From: Ralstonia sp. UBA689
GTDB lineage: Bacteria; Pseudomonadota; Gammaproteobacteria; Burkholderiales; Burkholderiaceae
DNA length: 64,000 bases
Assembly (NCBI RefSeq): GCF_002298975.1
Contig: NZ_DBMV01000030.1
Coordinates: 20,336 to 84,335, forward strand
Direction of reading: 5' to 3'
Below the pieces are notes generated by a model. It was not told the origin of the DNA. It saw nothing but the letters and a program-made list of their open reading frames with translations, and ran no database searches. Below are positions 34,102 through 43,444 of the stretch, piece by piece. Each line of letters opens with the position of its first letter. Within the stretch, counting starts at the first letter, position 1. The position numbers and the translations under genes were made by a program.

Positions 34102-34895
34102 AGCGCGCGCTTTCTCTCTCGCAGTGGCTCATCACGCTGCTGCTGTGCCTGTTCCTGATCGTGCCGGTCGTGCTGTCGATGGCCGTGGGTCTGACGCGCA
34201 ACTACATCCGCGGCTTCAAGAGCGGTTGGACGCTGGATTGGGTCGCCCAGGTGTGGGACATGTATCACGCGTCGATCTGGATGTCGCTGCTGGTGGCGCT
34301 GTGCACGCTGGTGATCGTGCTGGCCGCAGGCGTTCCGGCAGGTTACGTGCTGGCCCGCCGCCAGAGCCGCACAAGCCGCCTGATCGAAGAATTCCTGACG
34401 CTGCCCGTGGCGCTGCCGGGGCTGGCGACCGCGCTGGGGCTGATCGTGGCCTACGGCGGGTTCGGCAGCTTTCGCGAGAGCCTGTGGTTCATCGTTGTCG
34501 GGCACGTGGTGTTCACGCTGCCGTTCATGGTGCGCTCCGTGGCGGCGGTTTGCGCGGGGCAGAATCTGCGTACGCTGGAGGAGGGCGCGGCCAGCCTCGG
34601 CGCATCGTTCTGGCAGCGCTTTCGCACCATCGTGCTGCCCAACGTGCAGCCCGGCATCCTCGCTGGCGCGTTGACGGTCGTGACGCTCTCGGTGGGCGAA
34701 TTCAACCTGACCTGGATGCTGCACACGCCGGAAACCAAGACCCTGCCGGTCGGCCTGGCCGACACCTATGCGTCGATGCGCCTGGAGATTGCCAGCGCCT
34801 ACACGCTGATCTTCTTCGTCATGATCGTGCCGCTGCTGGTGCTGATGCAGCGCTTCGGCGGGCTGCGTGTGAACAACGGAAAGACTTCCCGATGA
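34098..34895 (+). CDS. ABC transporter permease 2
   Basis: 265 residues; the first helix starts near residue 10 (WLITLLLCLFLIVPVVLS), six helices in all. The EAA loop EEGAASLGASFWQRFRTIVLP is intact. The stop overlaps the ATPase gene start by ATGA (34892-34895). Pairs with permease 1 to form the membrane channel. A ribosome site GGAAGG precedes the ATG at 34098. Confidence 0.9.
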   Translation: MKRALSLSQWLITLLLCLFLIVPVVLSMAVGLTRNYIRGFKSGWTLDWVAQVWDMYHASIWMSLLVALCTLVIVLAAGVPAGYVLARRQSRTSRLIEEFLTLPVALPGLATALGLIVAYGGFGSFRESLWFIVVGHVVFTLPFMVRSVAAVCAGQNLRTLEEGAASLGASFWQRFRTIVLPNVQPGILAGALTVVTLSVGEFNLTWMLHTPETKTLPVGLADTYASMRLEIASAYTLIFFVMIVPLLVLMQRFGGLRVNNGKTSR

Positions 34896-35962
34896 GCAAC
34901 GAACCTCTTCAACTCGCGCCCGTGTCGATCCGGTTGCGCGGCTGCGGCAAGCACTTCGGCGGCCAGCGCGTGCTGGACCCGCTCGACCTCGACATCGGCG
35001 CCGGCGAGACCGTCGTGTTGCTCGGCCCATCAGGCTGCGGCAAGACCACCACGCTGCGCATCGTCGCCGGGCTGGAAGCGCCGGATGCCGGCGGCACCGT
35101 GTGCTTTGGCGACGAGGATGTCACCGCCCGTCCGATCGAGCGTCGCCGCGTAGGCATGGTGTTCCAGAACTACGCGCTTTTTCCCAACCTGAGCGTGCGC
35201 GGCAATGTGGAATACGGCCTGCGCATCCAGCGCCGCCAGAATCGCCTGTCCGACACGCAAATCAGCGCGCGGGCGGATACGCTGCTGGAGATGATGCACC
35301 TCGCGCCGTACGCCGACCGTCGCGTCGATCAGCTCTCGGGCGGACAGCGTCAGCGCGTGGCATTGGCGCGTGCATTGGCACCCGAGCCGCGCGTGCTGCT
35401 GCTCGACGAACCGCTCACGGCGCTCGACGCCAAGCTGCGCGAATCCGTGCGTGCCGAGATGGACCGCCTGCTGCGCGGCCTCGGCATCACCACCATCTAC
35501 GTGACGCACGATCAGGAAGAGGCGATGGCGCTGGCTGATCGCATCGTTGTCATGGAAGCCGGCCGCATCGCGCAGATCGGCACGCCGCGCGAAATCTACT
35601 TCCAGCCGGCCAACCGGCATGTGGCGGATTTCATCGGCATCATGAACCGGCTTGACGGTCTGCGCCGGGATGGCGCGTTCGTTTGTGCAGGCGGCCGCGT
35701 GGCCCTGCCGTCGAGCGGCGCGGGCGAAGGCGACACTGTGTTTTTCCGCCCCGAAGATGCGGTCCTGGCCGATCCGGCCCAGGCGGCGCTCAAGGGCACG
35801 GTGGAATCTGCGGTGTTTTTGGGCTTCCGAACCCGTGTGCGTGTGGCAGGTGTTTCTGCGACGCCGTTGTTTATTGATGTGCCTGGCCGCCAGCACTTTG
35901 CGCCGGGCCATGCCGTCGGTTTTGACATTCCGGCCGACCGCCTTCTGACTCTGCAAGCCTGA
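34892..35962 (+). CDS. ABC transporter ATP-binding protein (CUT1/MOI-like with TOBE domain)
   Basis: 356 residues. Walker A GPSGCGKTT, Q-loop VFQNYALFP, signature LSGGQRQRVALARAL, Walker B VLLLDEP and H-loop THDQEEA are all intact. The C-terminal 120 residues form a TOBE-like domain (FFRPEDAVLADPAQA). It energises the importer. The ATG at 34892 overlaps permease 2; a much longer upstream frame is rejected because it is out of frame with family homology. The phosphodiesterase start overlaps its stop (TGATG). Confidence 0.92.
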   Translation: MSNEPLQLAPVSIRLRGCGKHFGGQRVLDPLDLDIGAGETVVLLGPSGCGKTTTLRIVAGLEAPDAGGTVCFGDEDVTARPIERRRVGMVFQNYALFPNLSVRGNVEYGLRIQRRQNRLSDTQISARADTLLEMMHLAPYADRRVDQLSGGQRQRVALARALAPEPRVLLLDEPLTALDAKLRESVRAEMDRLLRGLGITTIYVTHDQEEAMALADRIVVMEAGRIAQIGTPREIYFQPANRHVADFIGIMNRLDGLRRDGAFVCAGGRVALPSSGAGEGDTVFFRPEDAVLADPAQAALKGTVESAVFLGFRTRVRVAGVSATPLFIDVPGRQHFAPGHAVGFDIPADRLLTLQA

Positions 35963-36810
35963 TGCACTTCCTGCAACTGACCGATCTTCATATCAAGCGC
36001 CCCGGGCGACTGGCTTACCGACGCGTTGATACCGCCGCCTATCTGGCGCGCTGCGTGGCGCATATCCTCGCGCAGCCTGAGCGGCCAGTGGCCATCGTCC
36101 TGACCGGCGATCTGGTCGACGCCGGCGCGCCCGAGGAATACGCGCACCTGCGCGCCGTGCTCGCACCGCTGGATGCGGTGGGCATCCGCCTGCTGCCGGT
36201 GCTCGGCAACCACGACGCCCGCGCTGCCGCACGCACGGCCTTTGCCGACTGGCTGGCGCCCATTTCCACCACCGAGCAAGACCCGAATGCCTTCCAGTAC
36301 TGGACCGACATCGGCGATGTGCGTCTGATCGTGCTCGACACGCTGGACGTCGGCAACCCAGGCGGCCGTCTTGGCGTGCAGCGTCTCGACTGGCTGGCCG
36401 AGGCACTGGCGATGGAAACGCAGCGCCCGGTCGTGGTCGCCATGCACCACCCGCCGTTCGCCACCGGCATCGGCCATATGGACGTGCAATCGCTGGCCGA
36501 AGAGGACATTCCCGCCTTCGCGCAGATCGTGCGCGCCGCCGGCAACGTCGAGCGGATCATCTGCGGCCATCTGCATCGCTCCATTGACGTGCGCTTTGCG
36601 GGCACGGTGGCATCGACGTGTCCGTCGCCCGCGCATCAGGTCGCGCTGGATCTCGATCCGGACGCCGAACCTGGCTTCGTGATGGAGCCGCCCGCCTACA
36701 AGGTGCACGCCTGGGTGCCGGGGCAGGGGCTGGTCAGTCATCTTGCTTATGTCGGCGAGTTTGACGGCCCGCACCCGTTTTTCGAGCCGGACGGGCGGTT
36801 GATCGACTAA
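35962..36810 (+). CDS. Metallophosphoesterase, GpdQ/CpdA-like phosphodiesterase
   Basis: 282 residues. All calcineurin-like metal ligands are present in order: D8-x-H10 (TDLHIKR), GD in VLTGDLVDAG, GNHD in VLGNHDARA, a histidine in MHHPPFAT and GHLH in ICGHLHRS. It hydrolyses phosphodiesters such as glycerophosphodiesters or cyclic nucleotides. No signal peptide, so it is cytoplasmic. It is the last gene of the LacI-ABC operon, with a one-base overlap, which implies that the imported solute is its substrate. Confidence 0.9.
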   Translation: MHFLQLTDLHIKRPGRLAYRRVDTAAYLARCVAHILAQPERPVAIVLTGDLVDAGAPEEYAHLRAVLAPLDAVGIRLLPVLGNHDARAAARTAFADWLAPISTTEQDPNAFQYWTDIGDVRLIVLDTLDVGNPGGRLGVQRLDWLAEALAMETQRPVVVAMHHPPFATGIGHMDVQSLAEEDIPAFAQIVRAAGNVERIICGHLHRSIDVRFAGTVASTCPSPAHQVALDLDPDAEPGFVMEPPAYKVHAWVPGQGLVSHLAYVGEFDGPHPFFEPDGRLID

Positions 36811-37505
36811 ACCGCCTCGGCAGTGGCGCCGGCCGCCATGCGCACGACCAGCGCATCGACGCCATGTTCTGCGACGGCAATCGATGCCGTCAGGCGCTCG
36901 TCGGCAAACTCGTCGTACTCGATGGCGACTGACGCTACGTCGGTGATGCCGATATAGCCGAACGCCGTGGCGACACCGCCCTCCACGTGATTCAGGTGGG
37001 CGATGCGCTGGCCCGGCCCATACCCGAAATCGCCGCGTGAGCTGAGGATGACGAGGCGCTTGTTCATGCCGGCCAGCAGCGGCCAGTAAGGCTCGCCCGC
37101 GCGGCTGCGGTCGAAACCGAACGTACGGCCCACGCGCACGATGTTGTCGATGTAGGCCTTGAATTGCGCGGGCATGCCGAAGTTGTACATCGGCACGCCA
37201 GCGACGATCACGTCGGCGGCGAGCAGTTCGTCGATCAGCGCATCGCTTTGCGCTAGCGCCTCATGCATCCATGGCGCCCGCTGCGCGGGCGGTGTGAAGG
37301 CGGCATGCACCCATCGGCCGTTCACGGGCGAGGGCGGTTCGGCACCAACGTCGCGGTAAACCACACGAGCATCGGGCTCGCGTTCAAGCCAACGCTCAAC
37401 AAAGCGCGCAGAGAGCCGGCGCGTGTGCGAGCCGTGCAGGGCCGTGTCGGAGCGGCCGGGGCGGGCGCTGGCGTCGAGATGCAGAAGTCGGGTCGGAGCA
37501 ATCAT
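36807..37505 (-). CDS. azoR: FMN-dependent NADH-azoreductase (AzoR-like)
   Basis: 232-residue flavodoxin-fold quinone/azo reductase. The FMN phosphate loop LHLDASARPGRSDT, the FMN segment GVPMYNFGMPAQFKAYIDNI and SSRGDFGYGPG match AzoR. Convergent with the phosphodiesterase (four-base overlap) and divergent from a GcvA-like LysR gene at 37660, its probable regulator. Confidence 0.87.
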   Translation of the reverse strand: MIAPTRLLHLDASARPGRSDTALHGSHTRRLSARFVERWLEREPDARVVYRDVGAEPPSPVNGRWVHAAFTPPAQRAPWMHEALAQSDALIDELLAADVIVAGVPMYNFGMPAQFKAYIDNIVRVGRTFGFDRSRAGEPYWPLLAGMNKRLVILSSRGDFGYGPGQRIAHLNHVEGGVATAFGYIGITDVASVAIEYDEFADERLTASIAVAEHGVDALVVRMAAGATAEAV

Positions 37506-37659
37506 GTCGAATGCGATGTTGTGAGTAGAGGTGTGACCACTCTACGAACCGCGCTGCACAACGACAAACGACAAGTTTTGCGCGCCATGGATGACCTGGA
37601 TTCATCCACGCCAGCCGTGGGGCCACTGCGTGAGTGACTGCCCGTGACACAATCGGTGA

Positions 37660-38616
37660 ATGCGAAAACTCCCACCCCTGAGCGCGCTGCGGGCCTTTGA
37701 AGCCGCAGCGCGCCACCTCAGCATGCGCCGCGCCGCCGATGAGCTGTCGGTCACGCCCACGGCCATCAGCCACCAGATTCGGCGCCTGGAAGATGCGTTG
37801 GGCGTGGCGCTGTTCGAGCGGAAGGTGCGCGCGCTGCGGCTGTCCGAAGCCGGCGAGCGGCTGTACCCGGTGCTCAACACCGGTTTTGATGCGTTTGCGC
37901 AAGCCATTGGCACCATCCGCGCGCCGGACCGAGTGCCAACGCGCCAGCGCGTCACCCTGACAGCACCCGTTGGTTTGGCGGCACGCTGGCTGGTGCCCAA
38001 GCTGGGAGCGTTTGCGACGCAGCATCCTGGCATCGACCTGCGCATCCATGCTTCCGACACGGTGGTTGATCTGCACGGCGGCAGCGCCGATCTGGCGGTG
38101 CGTTACGGCAATCGGCCCGCCGCAGATTCAGGGCTCGTGGCTGAACATTGGTTTGACGATGCGTTTGCACCAGTCTGCCACCCGGGCCTTGGCGTCCGCA
38201 CGCATGCGGATCTGATGCGCGCACCGCTGATCCACTCAGAATGGCAGCGCACGCTGCCGCAGCCGATCGGTTGGGCGCGTTGGGCACACGCCGCCGGGCT
38301 GGATGCCGTCTTGAAGACGGACGCGGGCATCGTATTGTCTGATGACGGCCACGCGATCAGCGCTGCGATGGCTGGTCAGGGCGTGATCCTGGCGAACTTG
38401 CCGTTGGTGTGTGATGCGCTGCAAGCAGGCACGCTGGTGCAGCCGTTCGACGGGCCGGTGATCCGCCGCTATGCGTTCTGGCTGGTAGCGCCCGCTGCCC
38501 GTCTGGAAGATGCGGGCGTGCAAGCGGTGTGGAACTGGCTGCATCAATGCCGCGAGCCTGAAGCCGCGCAGCCGCTGAAGGACCGGGCGGCCGGCGACGT
38601 ACACGGCATGGCGTGA
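37660..38616 (+). CDS. LysR-family regulator, GcvA type
   Basis: 318 residues. The N-terminus LPPLSALRAFEAAARHLSMR and RAADELSVTPTAISHQIRRL is the GcvA-like variant of the LysR winged helix. The effector domain follows from about residue 95. Divergent from azoR across 154 bases, where a tandem ACAACGACAAACGACAAG stretch lies near 37557. It could also affect the 2-oxoacid dehydrogenase operon downstream. Confidence 0.9.
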   Translation: MRKLPPLSALRAFEAAARHLSMRRAADELSVTPTAISHQIRRLEDALGVALFERKVRALRLSEAGERLYPVLNTGFDAFAQAIGTIRAPDRVPTRQRVTLTAPVGLAARWLVPKLGAFATQHPGIDLRIHASDTVVDLHGGSADLAVRYGNRPAADSGLVAEHWFDDAFAPVCHPGLGVRTHADLMRAPLIHSEWQRTLPQPIGWARWAHAAGLDAVLKTDAGIVLSDDGHAISAAMAGQGVILANLPLVCDALQAGTLVQPFDGPVIRRYAFWLVAPAARLEDAGVQAVWNWLHQCREPEAAQPLKDRAAGDVHGMA

Positions 38617-38804
38617 AGACGACGGCGGTTGTGCAACAACTCGCCCAAAGCCATCGCATCCTGCACCGCAATAACCCAAACGCCACCCGTGGCTCAGCCG
38701 AAAGGCTGGGCTTGTTTTCGCTCGCCCAGCGTCTAGTGTGGAAACAGACGCGGGCAGCCGTGCTGCACGCATCCTCCCTAGAAGAAGAATGAGGGGCTGC
38801 AGTC

Positions 38805-39890
38805 ATGACCACAGTCGGCAGCTTTCAGATTGATTTTCTGCAGGTTCTGGACCGCGAGGGCACGCTGGTCCAGCGTCTCCCGGCGTTTGCGCAGGATGTG
38901 CAGACGCTGATCACGCTGTACCGCGCGATGGTGCTCACCCGTGCGTTCGACGCCAAGGCTGTTGCGCTGCAGCGCACGGGCAAGCTCGGCACGTTTGCCT
39001 CCTCCGTTGGCCAAGAGGCGATAGGCGTGGGCGTGGCCAGCGTCATGCTGCCGGAGGACGTGCTGTTCCCGTCGTATCGCGATCATGCTGCGCAATTGCT
39101 GCGCGGCGTCACCATGGCGGAGAGCCTGCTGTACTGGGGCGGCGACGAGCGCGGCAGTCAGTTCAGCGCGGTGCCTGACGACTTCCCCAACTGCGTGCCG
39201 ATCGGCACCCAGGTCTGCCATGCGGCGGGGGCGGCCTACGCATTCCAGTTGCGCGGCGAGCCGCGCGTGGCGGTCACCATCGTGGGCGACGGTGGCACAT
39301 CCCGTGGCGATTTTTACGAAGGCATGAACTTCGCGGGTGTGTGGAACGCGCCGCTGGTGCTCGTCATCAACAACAACCAATGGGCGATCTCGGTGCCGCG
39401 CAGCCGCCAGACCGCTGCGCAGACGTTGGCGCAAAAGGCCATCGCCGCGGGCATCGCAGGCCTGCAGGTGGATGGCAACGATGTGATCGCGGTACGCCTG
39501 GCTGCGCAGGAGGCCATCGACCGCGCAAGGGCAGGGGGCGGCCCCACCCTCATCGAAGCCGTGACCTACCGTCTGGGCGACCACACCACCGCCGACGACG
39601 CCACGCGCTACCGCGACTCCGACATCGTCAAGCAAGCCTGGGAGGCCGAGCCGATCCTGCGCCTGCGCAAGTACCTGACCAGCGTGAACGCCTGGGACAA
39701 GACCCAGGAAGAGCAGCTCGGTCGCGCGTGCTACGCGCAGGTGGAGGCGGGCGTGGCGGCATATCAGGCCGTCGCGCAGCCAGGGCCGGAAGCCATGTTC
39801 GACCACCTGTATGCGACCCTGCCGACCGCGCTGGAATGGCAACGCGCGATGGCGCTGGCGTTTGCCTCCAACGGAGGCAGTCATGGCTGA
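38805..39890 (+). CDS. 2-oxoacid (pyruvate-type) dehydrogenase E1 component, alpha subunit
   Basis: 361-residue thiamine diphosphate enzyme. The ThDP motif is GDGGTSRGDFYEGMNFAGVW followed by NAPLVLVINNNQWAIS; QTCHAAGAAYA-like and RLGDHTTADDATRYR regions match PdhA/BkdA1. It decarboxylates a 2-oxoacid and passes the acyl group to the E2 lipoyl arm. Pyruvate, branched-chain 2-oxoacids or acetoin are all possible. It overlaps the beta subunit start by eight bases. Confidence 0.88.
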   Translation: MTTVGSFQIDFLQVLDREGTLVQRLPAFAQDVQTLITLYRAMVLTRAFDAKAVALQRTGKLGTFASSVGQEAIGVGVASVMLPEDVLFPSYRDHAAQLLRGVTMAESLLYWGGDERGSQFSAVPDDFPNCVPIGTQVCHAAGAAYAFQLRGEPRVAVTIVGDGGTSRGDFYEGMNFAGVWNAPLVLVINNNQWAISVPRSRQTAAQTLAQKAIAAGIAGLQVDGNDVIAVRLAAQEAIDRARAGGGPTLIEAVTYRLGDHTTADDATRYRDSDIVKQAWEAEPILRLRKYLTSVNAWDKTQEEQLGRACYAQVEAGVAAYQAVAQPGPEAMFDHLYATLPTALEWQRAMALAFASNGGSHG

Positions 39891-40863
39891 CGTCAACCTT
39901 GTCGAAGCCGTCAACCTGGCGTTGGCGCATGCGCTGGAGCATGACCCGTCCGTTGTGCTGATGGGCGAGGACATTGGCGTCAATGGCGGCGTGTTCCGCG
40001 CCACGGTGGGGCTGCAGGCACGTTTCGGCGCGCAGCGCGTGATCGACAGCCCGCTGGCGGAAACCGCGCTGGCCGGCACGGCGATCGGCATGGCGGCCGT
40101 CGGGCTCAAGCCGGTGGTCGAAATCCAGTTCAGCGGCTTCATCTATCCGGCCATCGACCACGTGCTCAACCATGCGGCGCGGTTGCGGCACCGCACGCGC
40201 GGACGGCTGTCGTGCCCGATGGTGATCCGCTCGCCGTGCGGTGGCGGCATCCATGCGCCCGAGCACCATTCGGAAAGTCCGGAGGCGCTGTTCACGCATA
40301 TCCCGGGGCTGCGCGTGGTGGTGCCATCGTCGCCAGCACGAGCGTATGGGCTGTTGCTGGCGGCCATCCGTGACCCGGACCCGGTGATCTTCTTCGAGCC
40401 GACCAAGCTCTACCGCGTGTTTCGCCAGCCGGTGGAGGACGATGGCGCGGCGCTGCCGCTCGACACCTGCTTTACGCTGCGCGGCGGCACCGACGTCACG
40501 CTGGTGAGCTGGGGCGGGGCGCTGCAGGAAGTGCTGGCTGCGGCCGATCGACTGGCTGAAGAGGGCATCGCTGCCGAGGTGATCGACGTGGCCACGCTCA
40601 AGCCGCTGGACATGGCATCGATCCTCGCCTCGGTGGCCAAGACCGGCCGCTGCGTGATCGTGCACGAGGCCGCGCGCACGTCGGGTTTTGGCGCGGAGAT
40701 CGCCGCCAACATCGCCGAGCATGGGTTGTATTCGCTGCTGGCACCGGTGCAGCGCGTCACGGGCTACGACGTGGTCATGCCGCTGCCACGGCTCGAACAC
40801 CACCACTTGCCGAGCGTGGAGCGCATCCTCGCGGCAGTCAGGAAGACGTTGGAGGGCGCTTGA
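39883..40863 (+). CDS. 2-oxoacid dehydrogenase E1 component, beta subunit
   Basis: 326 residues from an ATG with ACGGAGG ahead of it. MGEDIGVNGGVFRATVGL, DSPLAETALAGTAIGMA and the C-terminal transketolase region LVSWGGALQEVL and VIDVATLKPLD are typical of PdhB/BkdA2. It completes the heterotetrameric E1. The TGA is followed three bases later by the E2 ATG. Confidence 0.9.
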   Translation: MADVNLVEAVNLALAHALEHDPSVVLMGEDIGVNGGVFRATVGLQARFGAQRVIDSPLAETALAGTAIGMAAVGLKPVVEIQFSGFIYPAIDHVLNHAARLRHRTRGRLSCPMVIRSPCGGGIHAPEHHSESPEALFTHIPGLRVVVPSSPARAYGLLLAAIRDPDPVIFFEPTKLYRVFRQPVEDDGAALPLDTCFTLRGGTDVTLVSWGGALQEVLAAADRLAEEGIAAEVIDVATLKPLDMASILASVAKTGRCVIVHEAARTSGFGAEIAANIAEHGLYSLLAPVQRVTGYDVVMPLPRLEHHHLPSVERILAAVRKTLEGA

Positions 40864-40865
40864 CG

Positions 40866-41981
40866 ATGATCGTCTTCAAACTACCGGACCTCGGCGAAGG
40901 TCTGCAGGAAGCGGAGATCGTGCAATGGCACGTGCAGGTTGGCGACGACATTGCGGCAGACCAGCCACTGGTGTCGGTCGAGACGGCCAAGGCAATCGTG
41001 GAGATCCCATCGCCGCAATCGGGACGCATCGCCAGGCTGTTCGGCCAGCCGGGCGATATCGTGCACATCGGTGCGCCGCTGGCTGCGTTTGAGGGGGCTG
41101 GCGGTGAGGATGCCGATGCCGGCACCGTCGTCGGCCAGATGCCCGCCGGGCAGCACGTGGTGCGGGAAGCGCCGGCCGTGGTGGGTGCGGCCGCTGCCGC
41201 TGGCGGCGGCATCAAGGCGATGCCGGCCGTGCGCGCGCTGGCACGCAAGCTCGATGTGGACTTGTCGATGGTCACGCCATCGGGGCCGGACGGCGTGGTG
41301 ACAGCGGCAGACGTCGAGCGCGCTGCCAAGACGTTCGCCGATCTGGGCCCACCCGAAGTGCTGCGCGGCGTACGCCGGGCCATGGCCCAGAACATGACCC
41401 GCGCGCAGAACGAGGTGGCCGCCGCCACCGTCATCGATGATGCCGATATCCACGCCTGGCCGCCCGGCGCTGACGTCACCATTCGGCTGATTCGCGCGCT
41501 GGTGGCCGGCTGCCGCGCAGAGCCCGGGCTCAACGCCTGGTTTGATGGCAACGCGGGGCGACGCCACGTGCTGGAAAAGATCGACCTGGGCATCGCCGTG
41601 GATTTGCCGGACGGGCTGTTCGTGCCGGTACTGCGCAACGTTGCGCATCGAGATGCGGCGGATTTGCGCGCGGGGCTCGAACGCATGCGCGCCGATATCA
41701 AGGCGCGCAAGATCCCGCCCGAGGAGCTGCGCGGCAATACGATCACGTTGTCGAACTTCGGCATGATCGCCGGCAAGTACGCCGCGCCGATCGTCGTGCC
41801 GCCTACCGTGGCGATCCTGGGCGCGGGGCGCATCCATGAGCAGGTGGTGGCGGCTGGCGGGGTGCCGGCCGTCCACCGCGTTTTGCCGCTGAGCCTGACA
41901 TTCGACCACCGGGTGGTGACCGGTGGCGAGGCGGCAAGGTTTCTGGCGGCGGTGATCGGCGATCTGGAGAGGGCGGATTAG
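40866..41981 (+). CDS. 2-oxoacid dehydrogenase E2 (dihydrolipoamide acyltransferase)
   Basis: 371 residues. One N-terminal lipoyl domain with the lipoyl lysine in VETAKAIVEIPSP (about K43), a peripheral-subunit-binding domain (AMPAVRALARKLDVDLSMV), and a catalytic domain ending with the active histidine in TFDHRVVTGGEAARFL. It is shorter than typical three-lipoyl PDH E2s and closer to branched-chain/acetoin types. No E3 gene follows, so a shared E3 must serve. The convergent amidase overlaps its end by four bases. Confidence 0.9.
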   Translation: MIVFKLPDLGEGLQEAEIVQWHVQVGDDIAADQPLVSVETAKAIVEIPSPQSGRIARLFGQPGDIVHIGAPLAAFEGAGGEDADAGTVVGQMPAGQHVVREAPAVVGAAAAAGGGIKAMPAVRALARKLDVDLSMVTPSGPDGVVTAADVERAAKTFADLGPPEVLRGVRRAMAQNMTRAQNEVAAATVIDDADIHAWPPGADVTIRLIRALVAGCRAEPGLNAWFDGNAGRRHVLEKIDLGIAVDLPDGLFVPVLRNVAHRDAADLRAGLERMRADIKARKIPPEELRGNTITLSNFGMIAGKYAAPIVVPPTVAILGAGRIHEQVVAAGGVPAVHRVLPLSLTFDHRVVTGGEAARFLAAVIGDLERAD

Positions 41982-43441
41982 TTCAGCAACGGCGATGTGC
42001 CCCGCGCCGGCGCAAAGGCTTCATGCCAGGCCGCAGCAAGCTGCAGCAAGGCAAAGTCCGAGCGCGGTGGGGCAATGACCTGCAGGCCCAGCGGAAGGCC
42101 GCTGGCAGTGAAGCCCGACGGCAGGCTGGCGGCCGGTGCCCCCGCAAGGGTTGCGCCGATGACGACTTCCATCCAGCGGTGATACGTGTCCATGGCTCGG
42201 CCGGCGACCATCCGTGGCCAGGGTTCCTCGGTGGGAAATGGCGCGACCTGGCTGCAGGGCAGGACCAGGAAGTCGTACTGGGCAAACTGGGCCAGCAGCG
42301 CCTGATACCAGCTCGAACGTGTGGCCGAAGCGTGGTTGATGTCGGCAGCGCTGCGGCGGCTGCCTTGCTCGAATTCCCAGATGGCTTCGGGCTTGAGGAG
42401 GTCGCGCGTGGCGGCGTTGGCGACTAGCGGCGCCAGTTTGTCGGACACGCTCAAGGCGCGCAGCGTGATCCAGCATTCCCACAGGGCATCCATCGGGAAG
42501 AACGGCTGCACAGCCTCGACCTGGCAGCCCAGGGCTCGGAAGGCGTCCAGCGCGGCCTCGTTCACGGCCATCACTTCCGGCTCAATGGCAAGGTAACCGC
42601 CAAAGTCGCCCAGCCAGCCGACGCGCGCGTTGCGAAAATCACGCTGCAGCGGCTGGGTGAAACACGACGGATCGTCCTGCAAGGAGAGCGGCGCGCGCGG
42701 GTCGTGGCCCGCCTGCGTGGCGAGCAGCCAGGCGAGGTCTTGCGGGTTGCGCGCCATCGGGCCTTCGGTTCCGAGTTGCTGGAAGAACACGTCTTTGGCC
42801 GGGCCGTAGGGCACGCGCCCGAGGCTGGGGCGCAGGCCGTAGATGTTGTTCCAGGCAGCGGGATTGCGCAGCGAACCCATCATGTCGCTGCCGTCAGCCA
42901 CGGGCAGCATCTGCAGCGCCACCGCGACGGCCGTGCCGCCGCTGCTGCCGCCAGCCGTGCGCGTGGGGTCCCAGGCGTTGCCGGTGGTGCCGTAGACGCG
43001 GTTGTACGTGTGCGAACCCAGGCCGAACTCCGGCGTGTTGGTCTTGCCGATCAGCACCGTGCCCTGACGGCGCACGCGCTCGACCACGATGCTGTCATGC
43101 GTGGGCACGTTGCGTGCCAACGCGAGGCTACCCATCGTGGTCACCAGGCCGGCGGTGGCAGCGAGATCCTTCGGCGCTTGCGGAAAGCCGTGCATCCAGC
43201 CACCGGACAAGCCTTGCGACAGCAGCACGTCCCGCTCGCGCGCCTGGTCGATCGCAGATTCCGCATCCACGCGCGCCACGATGGCGTTGACCTTCGGGTT
43301 GAGACGGTCGATCTGCGCCAGGAAGGCCTCCATGACTTCAACGCAGGACACATCACGCGAGTGGATGCGCCTGGACAGCTCGATCGCACTCCATTGCACG
43401 ATCTCCTGGCGGGTCGATGCGGGGGAGCGGGTCGCTTGCAT
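41978..43441 (-). CDS. Amidase-signature family amidase
   Basis: 487 residues. The Ser-cisSer-Lys catalytic set is visible: lysine in QAPKDLAATAG, and the GGSSGGTAVAVALQMLPVAD loop with both serines. IGKTNTPEFGLGSHTYN is conserved. It hydrolyses amides of carboxylic or amino acids in the cytoplasm. Last gene of an MFS-M20-amidase operon, three bases after the M20 gene. Confidence 0.9.
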   Translation of the reverse strand: MQATRSPASTRQEIVQWSAIELSRRIHSRDVSCVEVMEAFLAQIDRLNPKVNAIVARVDAESAIDQARERDVLLSQGLSGGWMHGFPQAPKDLAATAGLVTTMGSLALARNVPTHDSIVVERVRRQGTVLIGKTNTPEFGLGSHTYNRVYGTTGNAWDPTRTAGGSSGGTAVAVALQMLPVADGSDMMGSLRNPAAWNNIYGLRPSLGRVPYGPAKDVFFQQLGTEGPMARNPQDLAWLLATQAGHDPRAPLSLQDDPSCFTQPLQRDFRNARVGWLGDFGGYLAIEPEVMAVNEAALDAFRALGCQVEAVQPFFPMDALWECWITLRALSVSDKLAPLVANAATRDLLKPEAIWEFEQGSRRSAADINHASATRSSWYQALLAQFAQYDFLVLPCSQVAPFPTEEPWPRMVAGRAMDTYHRWMEVVIGATLAGAPAASLPSGFTASGLPLGLQVIAPPRSDFALLQLAAAWHEAFAPARGTSPLLN

Positions 43442-43444
43442 GGC

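Noticed and set aside
34124..35962. 612-codon forward frame read as a long N-terminal fusion to the ABC ATPase
   Set aside because: The first 256 codons are the wrong frame of permease 2; the ATPase begins at 34892 with an ATGA overlap.
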